A stretch of DNA of 7,936 bases from Candidatus Omnitrophota bacterium (lineage in GTDB: Bacteria > Omnitrophota > Gorgyraeia > Gygaellales > Profunditerraquicolaceae): the NCBI GenBank assembly GCA_016931435.1, contig JAFGET010000097.1, positions 1 to 7,936 of the forward strand, read 5' to 3'. Positions 1 through 5,427 of this stretch are shown piece after piece (within the stretch, counting starts at the first letter, position 1; every line of letters starts with the position of its first letter). The position numbers and the translations under genes were made by a program. The notes under the pieces were generated by a model that saw only the letters and a list, made by a program, of their open reading frames with translations, was not told the DNA's origin and searched no databases.

Positions 1-172
1 CGAATTCTTTCTGGTAATAATCGGTATACTCGAAGGGCAGGATTTGGCTGCGGAAATCTATTTTTCCGAAACGCCTTTCCAGTAACGCTTCGGTTTTATC
101 AAGCAGGCCCTCGTCTTTAAAGATAAGCCCGCAAAAAAGCTTAACGGGTAAATGACTATATATTTTTCCCAA
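1..172 (-). CDS. DUF4416 family protein, N-terminal part (cut by left edge)
   Basis: The first 57 codons are visible; the rest lies beyond the left edge. Translation from the TTG at 172 gives a start LGKIYSHLPVKLFCGLIFKD, then an acidic helix (LLDKTEALLERRFG) and FRSQILPFEYTDYYQKEF. The order PVKLF-GLI, E-LL--RFG-ID and PF-YTDYY-KE matches my recollection of DUF4416, a family of unknown function of roughly 180 residues seen in deep-branching Gram-negative bacteria. TTG is chosen because the frame is closed by the PilZ stop TGA at 181-179 and no ATG or GTG lies before the conserved segment; a weak GAG lies five bases upstream. It is the third gene of a minus-strand operon after the zinc-binding and PilZ genes, with a 6-base gap. 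Function is unknown. The family call is fairly good; the start is less sure. Confidence 0.72.
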   Translation of the reverse strand, partial: MGKIYSHLPVKLFCGLIFKDEGLLDKTEALLERRFGKIDFRSQILPFEYTDYYQKEF

Positions 173-178
173 AAGGTC

Positions 179-532
179 TCAGTAAGGCAGGAATTGACTT
201 AAATAACGGGATATTTTTTGTTTTTGTTTTTCTCTTATTTCGTTAAAAAATATAGCGATATTAAAACCGCCTGCCGCGTCATCTTCCGTCCTGACGATCA
301 CCCCGTTACAGGCGATAACGCTGGATTCGAGCCTATTTTGGCCATGTATCGGCAGGGTTAATTTTATAGCGATCTTAGTAAAAGGCGGCAGGTATTTATC
401 CAGATGGCAATAAGCGCCGATACAGCTTACGTTTTCGGTAGTAGTGCGGAAAGCATATCCGTCGACCGCCAGATCAAGCGGTAATTCGGTCTCGAATCTG
501 GGATAACGCCTTCTTTCTATCCCTTTTTTCAA
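179..532 (-). CDS. PilZ domain protein (putative c-di-GMP receptor)
   Basis: A single-domain PilZ protein, expected to be cytoplasmic and to bind cyclic di-GMP. Both signature elements are present: the arginine motif in ERRRYPRFE (RxxxR) and, about 22 residues on, NVSCIG fitting [D/N]xSxxG. The later GGFNIAIFF completes the beta-barrel, and a charged helix (EIREKQKQKISRYL) ends the protein. The frame is open back to an ATG at 571, which would give 130 residues. That start overlaps the upstream zinc-binding gene by 43 bases and has only AAGAG directly against it. I prefer TTG at 532-530 (117 residues): it overlaps the upstream TGA as TTGA, with AGAAGAAG four bases upstream, and the same TTGA junction occurs at the M50 gene. 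No effector domain is attached, so it probably acts on a partner. The divergent gspA/gspB pair and the HD-GYP gene are plausible functional links, but that is inference. Confidence 0.88.
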   Translation of the reverse strand: MKKGIERRRYPRFETELPLDLAVDGYAFRTTTENVSCIGAYCHLDKYLPPFTKIAIKLTLPIHGQNRLESSVIACNGVIVRTEDDAAGGFNIAIFFNEIREKQKQKISRYLSQFLPY

Positions 533-693
533 GCAGCTTCTTCTTTTGTTTTTAAGCTTTTTTTCCAGCATCTCTTGTTACAAAAATACTTTCCATTGCG
601 GTAATAACGTTTTAATTTCTTTATGGGTTTTCCGCACCCCAGGCAATTAGTCTGTTTTTCTTCTGCGGGTTTTGCTTGCGCGTCCTGTGCCAT
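529..693 (-). CDS. Small zinc-binding protein, TRASH/YHS-like (54 aa)
   Basis: ATG at 693 to TGA at 529 encodes 54 residues. The first 15 are hydrophilic (MAQDAQAKPAEEKQT). The core is NCLGCGKPIKKLKRYY followed by RNGKYFCNKRCWKKS, with cysteines at 17, 20, 38 and 42, i.e. C-x2-C-x17-C-x3-C. This spacing, with the aromatic-G-K-aromatic-aromatic before the second pair, resembles TRASH/YHS-type metal-binding treble clefs; a single zinc ion is expected. The ribosome binding site is excellent: AAGGA at 704-700, six bases from the ATG. The gene is first in a minus-strand operon, 44 bases or so downstream of a predicted promoter start site, and its last four bases overlap the preferred TTG start of the PilZ gene. 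A 43-base stretch is also open in the PilZ frame from an ATG at 571. The role could be structural, RNA/DNA-binding or metal-sensing; nothing here decides it. Confidence 0.82.
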   Translation of the reverse strand: MAQDAQAKPAEEKQTNCLGCGKPIKKLKRYYRNGKYFCNKRCWKKSLKTKEEAA

Positions 694-741
694 TTTTCTT
701 CCTTTTGCTTTTTAATGTTATAATGGGGAATCTTTACTGAA

Positions 742-759
742 AAATATTATCATATATTT
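742..759. repeat. Inverted repeat over the minus-strand -10 box, possible operator
   Basis: AAATAT (742-747) and ATATTT (754-759) are perfect inverted arms with a 6-base spacer, and they cover the -10 of the minus-strand promoter. The placement fits a repressor site, but the arms are short and the region is AT-rich, so chance is a real alternative. Confidence 0.25.
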
Positions 760-772
760 CTTAGGCTGTCAA
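744..772 (-). promoter_or_regulatory. Predicted sigma70-type promoter for the zinc-binding/PilZ/DUF4416 operon
   Basis: On the minus strand a perfect TTGACA (772-767) is followed by a 17-base spacer and TAATAT (749-744, four of six consensus bases), preceded by TG-A as in an extended -10. The predicted start site near 737 gives a leader of about 44 bases ending in the good AAGGA site of the zinc-binding gene. Confidence 0.7.
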
Positions 773-795
773 CATATTACCGCCTTGAGCAAAAC

Positions 796-823
796 TTTAC
801 TTTCCCGGTATTTTTGCTATAAT
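796..823 (+). promoter_or_regulatory. Predicted extended -10 promoter for gspA, giving a leaderless mRNA
   Basis: TATAAT at 818-823 is a perfect -10 box preceded by TG-C (815-817), the extended -10 element. A weaker -35, TTTACT (796-801), lies at a 16-base spacing. The expected transcription start, about seven bases past the -10, falls at or next to the ATG at 831, so the message would carry almost no 5' leader. No Shine-Dalgarno sequence lies between the -10 box and the ATG, which agrees with leaderless initiation. Confidence 0.72.
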
Positions 824-830
824 AATTACC

Positions 831-1685
831 ATGTACCTTCAATTCTACGGCCTTAAAGAAAATCCCTTTAATGTCACTTCCGACCCCACTTTCTTTTTTT
901 TAAGCCAAAGGCACAAAGAGGCGCTTTCGCACCTTTTTTACGGAGTCACCCAACGCAAAGGCATCATTGCCATCACGGGTGAGATCGGCACCGGCAAAAC
1001 CACCCTCTGTCGTTTTTTCCTGGACCAGCTCGGAGAAAACGTCAAGACTGCTTTTATCCTTAACCCTTATTTTTCCGAAGTCCAGCTTTTGGAAGCGATA
1101 ATCAAGGATTTCGGTATCACCGTAAGGAATAAATCTAAATTGGCGTTTGTGGGCGAGTTGAACAGGTTCCTCCTGAGGGAATCGGAATCCGGCGGAAACG
1201 TGGTATTGATCATTGATGAAGCGCAGAATCTAAAACCGAACCAGCTGGAACAGGTGCGGCTCCTTTCAAACTTGGAGACACATAAGGATAAGCTGATCCA
1301 GATAATATTGGCAGGACAGCCTGAGTTAAACGATAAATTAAACCGCGATGACTTAAGGCAGCTTAGGCAACGCATCATGGTCAGGTACCATATCACCCCT
1401 CTTGAGGAAAACGAGATGCAAAGTTATATAAACCACCGCTTGAGGATCGCCGGTTTAGAAAACGGTATCATCTTCAGCCAGGAAGCCCTGAAGCTTATTT
1501 CTGATTTTTCCGCAGGAGTGCCGCGGTTGATCAATATAATCTGTGACAGGGCCATGCTTGCCGGGTATGTCTCGGAAAGCCGCAGGATAGAAGAAAATAT
1601 CATCAAAAAATGCCTGGAGGAGCTGGGGGCTTTTTTGTCCCAAACTGCCCCCCGTTCAAGGGCTTCAAGATCATTTCTTGACTAA
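831..1685 (+). CDS. gspA: ExeA/GspA/MshM-type AAA+ ATPase
   Basis: A 284-residue P-loop ATPase of the ExeA/GspA family, which assists type II secretion or MSHA-type pilus assembly at the inner membrane. Visible elements: the family N-terminus MYLQFYGLKENPF; Walker A GEIGTGKTT (residues 50-58); Walker B VVLIIDEAQ (124-132); sensor-1-like LAGQPEL (160-166); the arginine-rich DLRQLRQRI (174-182); and sensor-2-like AGVPRLIN (228-235). The conserved N-terminus fixes the ATG at 831 even though no ribosome binding site precedes it. The protein stops about 50 residues after the AAA+ core with a short Ser/Arg-rich tail. It therefore lacks the peptidoglycan-binding C-terminal region and transmembrane segment of the roughly 550-residue Aeromonas ExeA, and is closer in build to MshM or the ATPases of exosortase clusters. 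It is followed after 10 bases by a GspB-like protein, its likely membrane partner. The family call is firm; the machine it serves is inferred. Confidence 0.9.
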   Translation: MYLQFYGLKENPFNVTSDPTFFFLSQRHKEALSHLFYGVTQRKGIIAITGEIGTGKTTLCRFFLDQLGENVKTAFILNPYFSEVQLLEAIIKDFGITVRNKSKLAFVGELNRFLLRESESGGNVVLIIDEAQNLKPNQLEQVRLLSNLETHKDKLIQIILAGQPELNDKLNRDDLRQLRQRIMVRYHITPLEENEMQSYINHRLRIAGLENGIIFSQEALKLISDFSAGVPRLINIICDRAMLAGYVSESRRIEENIIKKCLEELGAFLSQTAPRSRASRSFLD

Positions 1686-1695
1686 TCATAAAAAA

Positions 1696-2193
1696 ATGAG
1701 CATAATTTACGAGGCTTTAAAAAAAGTAGAAAACTCGCTGGATAAAAAAAATATTGGACCGGCGGGAAAGAATATGAAAAATAAGAACTATTTTTTATAT
1801 TTTGCGGTATCAGCCGTTGGCGCCGCATGCGTGGCTTTTATCTTCGGTTTTTTTGTTTTTAAGAATAAGCAAGAAACCGCGCTTGATAAAGGTTACGTGG
1901 CTCCGGCTGCAGTTTCCGTGATCCCGCAGGCGCCGGCCGCCTTCGTCGAGCAAGCGGCGCCCGCAGCGACCATAGAGATAAAAGAGCCTGCGCCAAAAAA
2001 AAGCTTCACCCCGCCCCGATTTAACGTAAACGGGATCTTTTTTTCCGAGGAGAAAGGCTACGCGCTCATCAATAACCGCATTGTAGAAAAAGGCGACAAT
2101 ATCGAGGGATTCAAGGTCATAAGCATATCCTTGGAATCAATCGGATTGGAAAACGAAGAGGGTGAGCAGTTCAGTTTAAAAGCGGTAAATTAA
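1696..2193 (+). CDS. gspB: GspB/ExeB-like bitopic membrane protein (T2SSB-type C-terminal domain)
   Basis: A 165-residue inner-membrane protein counted from ATG 1696. The parts in order are: a cytoplasmic segment starting MSIIYEALKKVENSLDKK; one transmembrane helix at about 27-49 (YFLYFAVSAVGAACVAFIFG); an Ala/Pro-rich periplasmic linker at about 63-105; and a C-terminal module with FNVNGIFFSEEKGYALINNRIVEKGD, GFKVISISLESIGLE. The latter matches the GspB/ExeB domain pattern L-GI--S---A-ING-IV--GD-I-G--V--I---SV-L. In known systems GspB pairs with the GspA ATPase and helps place the outer-membrane secretin. The frame is open to a TTG at 1678 overlapping gspA; I prefer ATG 1696 because the MSIIYEALKKVE opening is what I recall from relatives. 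No Shine-Dalgarno site is evident, so translation may depend on coupling to gspA. The last 18 bases overlap the 3' end of aroB on the other strand. Confidence 0.82.
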   Translation: MSIIYEALKKVENSLDKKNIGPAGKNMKNKNYFLYFAVSAVGAACVAFIFGFFVFKNKQETALDKGYVAPAAVSVIPQAPAAFVEQAAPAATIEIKEPAPKKSFTPPRFNVNGIFFSEEKGYALINNRIVEKGDNIEGFKVISISLESIGLENEEGEQFSLKAVN

Positions 2194-3261
2194 AGCCTTT
2201 TTGATTGTAGCAAGCGGAATATCCTCGGTTATTTTTGTCCTGCCTATGTCTTTAAGTAAAACAAGCCTATTTTTCGCTCCGATGAATTTCTTATCGCGGT
2301 AATGCGCCGTTATTATATCCCGCGGCTTTACACCGCTTATCTTTTGAGGCAAGCCGGCGGCTTCTATCAGTCTTTCTATCCGCTTAGCGGCAGATCCGCT
2401 TAAAAGGGAAAGGCTTTTGCTGATGTCGCAGGCTACCAACATCCCTAAGGAAATCGCTTCTCCGTGGTTATATCCCCTGTAGCCCGCTGCTGCTTCAATG
2501 GCGTGGCCTATGGTGTGGCCGAAATTCAAAATCGTGCGTATCCCCTTTTCTTCCCTTTCGTCCTTTTCTACGATACCTGCCTTTATCCTGCTGCAGCGAT
2601 AGATTATGGACTCAAGGGTCTTCCTATCGCCAGCCAGGGCGCGCAGGCAGTTTTTCTCAAGATAACCGAAAAAATCCGCGTCTTTTATTATGGCATACTT
2701 TATTACTTCCGCCATCCCGCATCTTTTCTGCCGTAACTGGAGAGTATCAAGCAGCTCGGTATCAGAGAATACCAGGCGCGGCTGATAAAAAGCTCCGATC
2801 AGGTTCTTTCCTTCCTGCAGGTCGACAGCGGTCTTCCCGCCGATCGCTGAATCTACCTGCGCCAATAAAGTCGTAGGTACCTGCACATAAGGTATGCCGC
2901 GCTTATACACAGATGCTACAAAGCCCGACAGGTCACCGATCACTCCTCCTCCGAAAGCGATTACAAACATGCGCTTGCCTTTTTCAAAACCGACCATATC
3001 CCTGACCACTTCTTTTAAGCAATCAAGCGATTTAGACCTTTCGGAATCGGCAACGACTTTGAATCTTACGCCTATACCGGCTTTGCGTAAAACATGGTGT
3101 AACCTTGCGCCGTAGTGCTTTTTGATAGCGGGGTTGGTAATGACATATGCGTAATCTCCGATCCTGGCTTCAAGCAGGAATTTGCTTAATAAAGGAAATA
3201 TCCTGCTGCCGATCACTATATTATAAGGCTGCTTTTTGAGCTTGAGTTTTATGATCTTCAT
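2176..3261 (-). CDS. aroB: 3-dehydroquinate synthase
   Basis: A 361-residue AroB, the usual length. It converts DAHP to 3-dehydroquinate in the shikimate pathway, using NAD and a divalent metal, in the cytoplasm. The N-terminal half carries the NAD-binding AFGGGVIGDLSGF (102-114) and the hallmark VPTTLLAQVDSAIGGK (128-143), followed by KNLIGAFYQP. The C-terminal half supplies the expected metal ligands: E185 in MAEVIKYA, H249 in LNFGHTIGHA and H266 in NHGEA. The ATG directly follows the TAA of the M50 gene with no gap, and AGG lies seven bases upstream within that gene's last codons. It is the last gene of the long minus-strand series; no other shikimate gene is in the window. Its stop lies inside the 3' end of gspB on the opposite strand, and I see no hairpin terminator between the two. 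All key residues look intact, so it should be active. Confidence 0.97.
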   Translation of the reverse strand: MKIIKLKLKKQPYNIVIGSRIFPLLSKFLLEARIGDYAYVITNPAIKKHYGARLHHVLRKAGIGVRFKVVADSERSKSLDCLKEVVRDMVGFEKGKRMFVIAFGGGVIGDLSGFVASVYKRGIPYVQVPTTLLAQVDSAIGGKTAVDLQEGKNLIGAFYQPRLVFSDTELLDTLQLRQKRCGMAEVIKYAIIKDADFFGYLEKNCLRALAGDRKTLESIIYRCSRIKAGIVEKDEREEKGIRTILNFGHTIGHAIEAAAGYRGYNHGEAISLGMLVACDISKSLSLLSGSAAKRIERLIEAAGLPQKISGVKPRDIITAHYRDKKFIGAKNRLVLLKDIGRTKITEDIPLATIKKALIYRF

Positions 3262-3873
3262 TTAAATACCTAATAAACGCAGGATAACAAACACTACGGG
3301 CCAGATGATACGATCGAATACGCCAAGCCATAAAAGCGCAATAATGATCAATAAGCCGTAGCGTTCTACCTGGGCGTATCTTGCGGCAAGGACATCTGGG
3401 AGCATCCCGCTTAAGATGCGCGAGCCGTCCATCGGCGGAATAGGAATAAGGTTGAACACCCCAAGGATCACATTTATTACGATAAGCTGCTTAAAAAGAT
3501 AACCCCAGGCGGCGCTTTGGGGCAATATCTTGATTATATTAGCTAAAAATAACGCAAGTAAAAAATTTGCCGCAGGCCCGGCAATCCCTATCCAAACCAG
3601 GTCTCTTTTGGGATTTTTCAGCGACCAGTAATTTATAGGCACTGGCTTTGCCGCCCCAAAGACAAAAAAACCGGAAGTGCTTATATATAATAAAAGCGGC
3701 AGGATTATCGTCCAGAATATATCTATATGCGCCAGCGGGTTCAGGGTAAGCCTGCCGGAATGCTTGGCGGTAGAATCGCCTAATCTATAAGCCATCCAAC
3801 CGTGGGCAAATTCATGCACGGTTATAGCTACCGCAAGCAGGGCGAAGGAAAATATCAGTCTGGGTAAATTCAA
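3262..3873 (-). CDS. Site-2-type zinc metalloprotease, peptidase family M50
   Basis: A 203-residue polytopic membrane protease. The zinc-binding HEFAH motif (20-24, HExxH) lies in the first hydrophobic segment. Typical core parts follow: NPLAHIDIFWTIILP (45-59), FGAAKPVPIN (72-81), GIAGPAANFLLAL (96-108) and the second active-site signature NLIPIPPMDGSRI (141-153), whose D149 should be the third metal ligand. It has no PDZ or CBS domain, so it belongs to the small, minimal M50 group rather than to RseP-type regulators; its substrate cannot be told. The start is TTG at 3873-3871, which overlaps the TGA of the SH3b gene as TTGA and has a clean AGAGG seven bases upstream, a strong case for translational coupling. 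aroB follows without a gap. Linkage to SPOR and SH3b envelope genes suggests, but does not show, an envelope proteostasis role. Confidence 0.92.
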   Translation of the reverse strand: MNLPRLIFSFALLAVAITVHEFAHGWMAYRLGDSTAKHSGRLTLNPLAHIDIFWTIILPLLLYISTSGFFVFGAAKPVPINYWSLKNPKRDLVWIGIAGPAANFLLALFLANIIKILPQSAAWGYLFKQLIVINVILGVFNLIPIPPMDGSRILSGMLPDVLAARYAQVERYGLLIIIALLWLGVFDRIIWPVVFVILRLLGI

Positions 3874-4592
3874 TCCAGGGCCTCTATTTTTTCTATCTCA
3901 ATAATCGGCGGGCTTCTATATTCGGCAGGATTGATCAATTTTCCGGTCACTTTTACATTACGCGAATTAAAAGTAACAAGCTCTTTAGTGTTGCCGTGCA
4001 GCAGGTATACCTTTCCCGAGTCAAGGATCAATTTATGCGTGGCTACGCGGGTAAAGACCTTCGGCCTTACTTTTCCTATTACGGTTATTTGTTCGCTGGC
4101 TTCATCGGCCGAGACAGCCTCTTTGAACTCATCCACAAAATTTTTATGTATCCAGCCGAAGCATTTTAATGGCTCTATTTTATACCAATCCCCCTCGGTC
4201 GACCTGATGTCCAACTTATCGCCTTCAGTCACCCTTCCTAATATAGGAGAAGAAATGTCCGGCTTCAGCCGCAGATTCACGTTGGTTTTTGTGACCACGG
4301 CAGAATTATCCTCGCCGATTTCTACCATGTTTTTCTTTATATAAACATCGGCCTGTTGAGGTAATCTTACTTTATACCAGTCATAGCGCAGCGAGATTAT
4401 CTCAAGCAATTCGCCTTTGTTTACCGCGCAGATCATATCGGAAGAAGAAGTAGAATCAGTGCGCACGTTTATATTATCAGAATTCACCTTCCCTTTTACT
4501 AAACGCGCTTCTTTATTGCTCTGGGCAAAACAGTTCAAAAATAAAAACAGGGAAAGAAAACAGGCAAGGGGGACTTTCGCTGAATGAATCAT
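3870..4592 (-). CDS. Secreted protein with two bacterial SH3 domains and an unassigned C-terminal domain
   Basis: A 240-residue exported protein. Residues 1-23 form a signal peptide (VPLACFLSLFLFLNCFAQS); cleavage after the FA of CFAQS is plausible, and the FLNC context is a poor lipobox. Two SH3b repeats follow: about 35-91 (DNINVRTDSTSS, DWYKVRL, VYIKKNMVEIG) and about 100-154 (TNVNLRLKP, GDWYKIEP, GWIHKNFVDEF). Such domains bind peptidoglycan or envelope proteins. The last 75 residues (ITVIGKVRPK to IIEIEKIEALD) are all beta, possibly an OB-like barrel, and I cannot assign them to a named family. The ATG overlaps the upstream TGA of the small basic protein gene by four bases (ATGA), with GGAG eight bases upstream. 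The product probably acts in the periplasm on or near the cell wall, in line with the SPOR gene two genes upstream. Confidence 0.85.
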   Translation of the reverse strand: MIHSAKVPLACFLSLFLFLNCFAQSNKEARLVKGKVNSDNINVRTDSTSSSDMICAVNKGELLEIISLRYDWYKVRLPQQADVYIKKNMVEIGEDNSAVVTKTNVNLRLKPDISSPILGRVTEGDKLDIRSTEGDWYKIEPLKCFGWIHKNFVDEFKEAVSADEASEQITVIGKVRPKVFTRVATHKLILDSGKVYLLHGNTKELVTFNSRNVKVTGKLINPAEYRSPPIIEIEKIEALD

Positions 4593-4864
4593 TTTTTCTG
4601 CTCCGATTTAGGGGAAGTCTCTTTTGCGGCAGCCCCTTCTTTTGCGCCGGCGGCAGTGGCGCCTTCTGCGGTTGCCTCTACCTTCTCGGCTTTTTCTTTT
4701 TTGATCTTGATCCTTACGGTCTTTATTTTAGGAAGGCCGCAGACTTCGTCTCCTTCTTTCCATTGTTCTTTTTCTATCATCAACCTTAAGCGTTCGATAC
4801 GCTTTAATACCGAACGCTGTTTTTTAGTCTTATCGGATGAGCTTAAGGACGGGTGTATTGCCAT
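4589..4864 (-). CDS. Small basic protein of the PVC-type MSIHPSL family, with Ala/Lys/Glu tail
   Basis: A 91-residue, strongly basic protein. Residues 1-56 match what I recall of a short conserved family of Chlamydiae, Verrucomicrobia, Planctomycetes and relatives: opening MAIHPSLSSSDKTKKQRSVL, then KRIERLRLM and KEGDEVCGLPKIKTVRIKIKK. The family's role is not established; a ribosome or RNA association has been suggested by its basic character. Residues 57-91 are a low-complexity Ala/Lys/Glu tail (AEKVEATAEGATAAGAKEGA) that seems to lengthen the usual roughly 60-70 residue protein and recalls histone-H1-like tails. Translation should be strong: a perfect AAGGAGG at 4883-4877 lies 12 bases upstream, embedded in the last codons of the SPOR gene. 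The stop overlaps the SH3b start as ATGA. The family call rests on motif memory; the phylum inference follows from it. Confidence 0.82.
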   Translation of the reverse strand: MAIHPSLSSSDKTKKQRSVLKRIERLRLMIEKEQWKEGDEVCGLPKIKTVRIKIKKEKAEKVEATAEGATAAGAKEGAAAKETSPKSEQKK

Positions 4865-4870
4865 GATTTT

Positions 4871-5404
4871 TTATAGCCTCCTTATATAGGATGTGCGGTA
4901 TTTATTCTTGAGTTTCGGTAAAAGCACTTGTGCTGCTTTCTTATCGGAGAAATTCCCTACACAGACGATAATATACCGCCCCTTAGGCAAGACCAGAGCA
5001 GAATATCCTTTTTTCTTCAACTGCTCCGCTTCTTTTTGAGCGTACTTTTTTGTTTTATAACTGGCTACCTGGATAGTATATCCGCTGAAAGAATCTTGAG
5101 TACGGTCTTTTGATAACTCTTCCTTAAATTCGCCCGCCAGGCTTACCTGTTCTTCTGTTTCTTCCGGCATTCTTGATGGCTGCGGTATTTCAATATAGGA
5201 GTCTATCTTTAAGACAGTAGCTTTTTTGCCTTTTTCTACCCCCAGCGAAAAAGAGACTACGCAGGTTATAATGAAAGAGATCGTCAAAAGCATCGCTTTT
5301 TCGTATCTCCAGAGAGAGGACAAGACGGAAGAAGACAATTTTTTATTCCGGCCCTCTCCTTTTGTCTGCGCAAAAAGTTCAAGCTGTTTATTATCGGTTT
5401 CCAT
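4871..5404 (-). CDS. SPOR domain membrane protein
   Basis: A 177-residue bitopic inner-membrane protein counted from ATG 5404. A short cytoplasmic region (METDNKQLELFAQTKGEGRNKK) precedes one transmembrane helix at about 37-55 (AMLLTISFIITCVVSFSLG). A charged periplasmic linker (about 58-105) leads to a C-terminal SPOR domain at about 108-177 with GYTIQVASYKTKKYAQKEAEQL, YIIVCVGNFSDKKAA and a final YIRRL. SPOR domains bind septal peptidoglycan strands stripped of stem peptides, so a cell-division or wall-remodelling site is expected. The frame is open to a TTG at 5419, but ATG 5404 has AGAGG four bases upstream and is preferred. A perfect TATAAT lies 24 bases before this ATG, so the gene probably heads its own transcript. 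Its last two Arg codons (AGG AGG) double as the ribosome binding site of the small basic protein gene. Confidence 0.87.
   Translation of the reverse strand: METDNKQLELFAQTKGEGRNKKLSSSVLSSLWRYEKAMLLTISFIITCVVSFSLGVEKGKKATVLKIDSYIEIPQPSRMPEETEEQVSLAGEFKEELSKDRTQDSFSGYTIQVASYKTKKYAQKEAEQLKKKGYSALVLPKGRYIIVCVGNFSDKKAAQVLLPKLKNKYRTSYIRRL
4877..4883 (-). promoter_or_regulatory. Perfect Shine-Dalgarno sequence for the small basic protein, inside the SPOR gene
   Basis: AAGGAGG on the minus strand, 12 bases before the ATG at 4864, the strongest ribosome binding site in the window. It is made from the last Arg-Arg codons of the SPOR gene and implies high output of the small basic protein relative to its neighbours, though the spacing is longer than ideal. 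Confidence 0.7.
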
Positions 5405-5427
5405 CGCGCCTCTTTTCAAGTAAAAAT

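Noticed and set aside
1..571. The PilZ and DUF4416 frames are the same and separated only by one TGA, which could mean a recoded TGA and a fused protein.
   Set aside because: TGA also ends the zinc-binding, SH3b and small basic genes at natural four-base junctions, Trp is coded by TGG in these genes, and both parts are known as separate proteins. An ordinary stop is the simpler reading.
785..790. TTGAGC as the -35 box of the gspA promoter.
   Set aside because: It lies 27 bases from the TATAAT, too far for sigma70; TTTACT at 796-801 has a 16-base spacing and the extended -10 makes a strong -35 unnecessary.
1625..1652. GGGGGC and GCCCCC arms flanking a T-run inside the end of gspA, possible hairpin or attenuator.
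   Set aside because: The stem is six base pairs with a 16-base loop, the T-run is in the loop instead of after the stem, and the bases fall in ordinary gspA codons.
2464..2736. Open frame on the plus strand opposite aroB.
   Set aside because: It lies wholly inside aroB, whose motifs are intact, has no ribosome binding site or recognisable domain, and its residues look like reverse-strand translation.
4584..4889. Ser/Ala/Phe-rich open frame on the plus strand opposite the small basic protein, resembling a membrane protein.
   Set aside because: It is the antisense of Ala/Lys/Glu-rich codons, which produces such hydrophobic runs; the minus-strand gene has a perfect ribosome binding site and a recognisable family.
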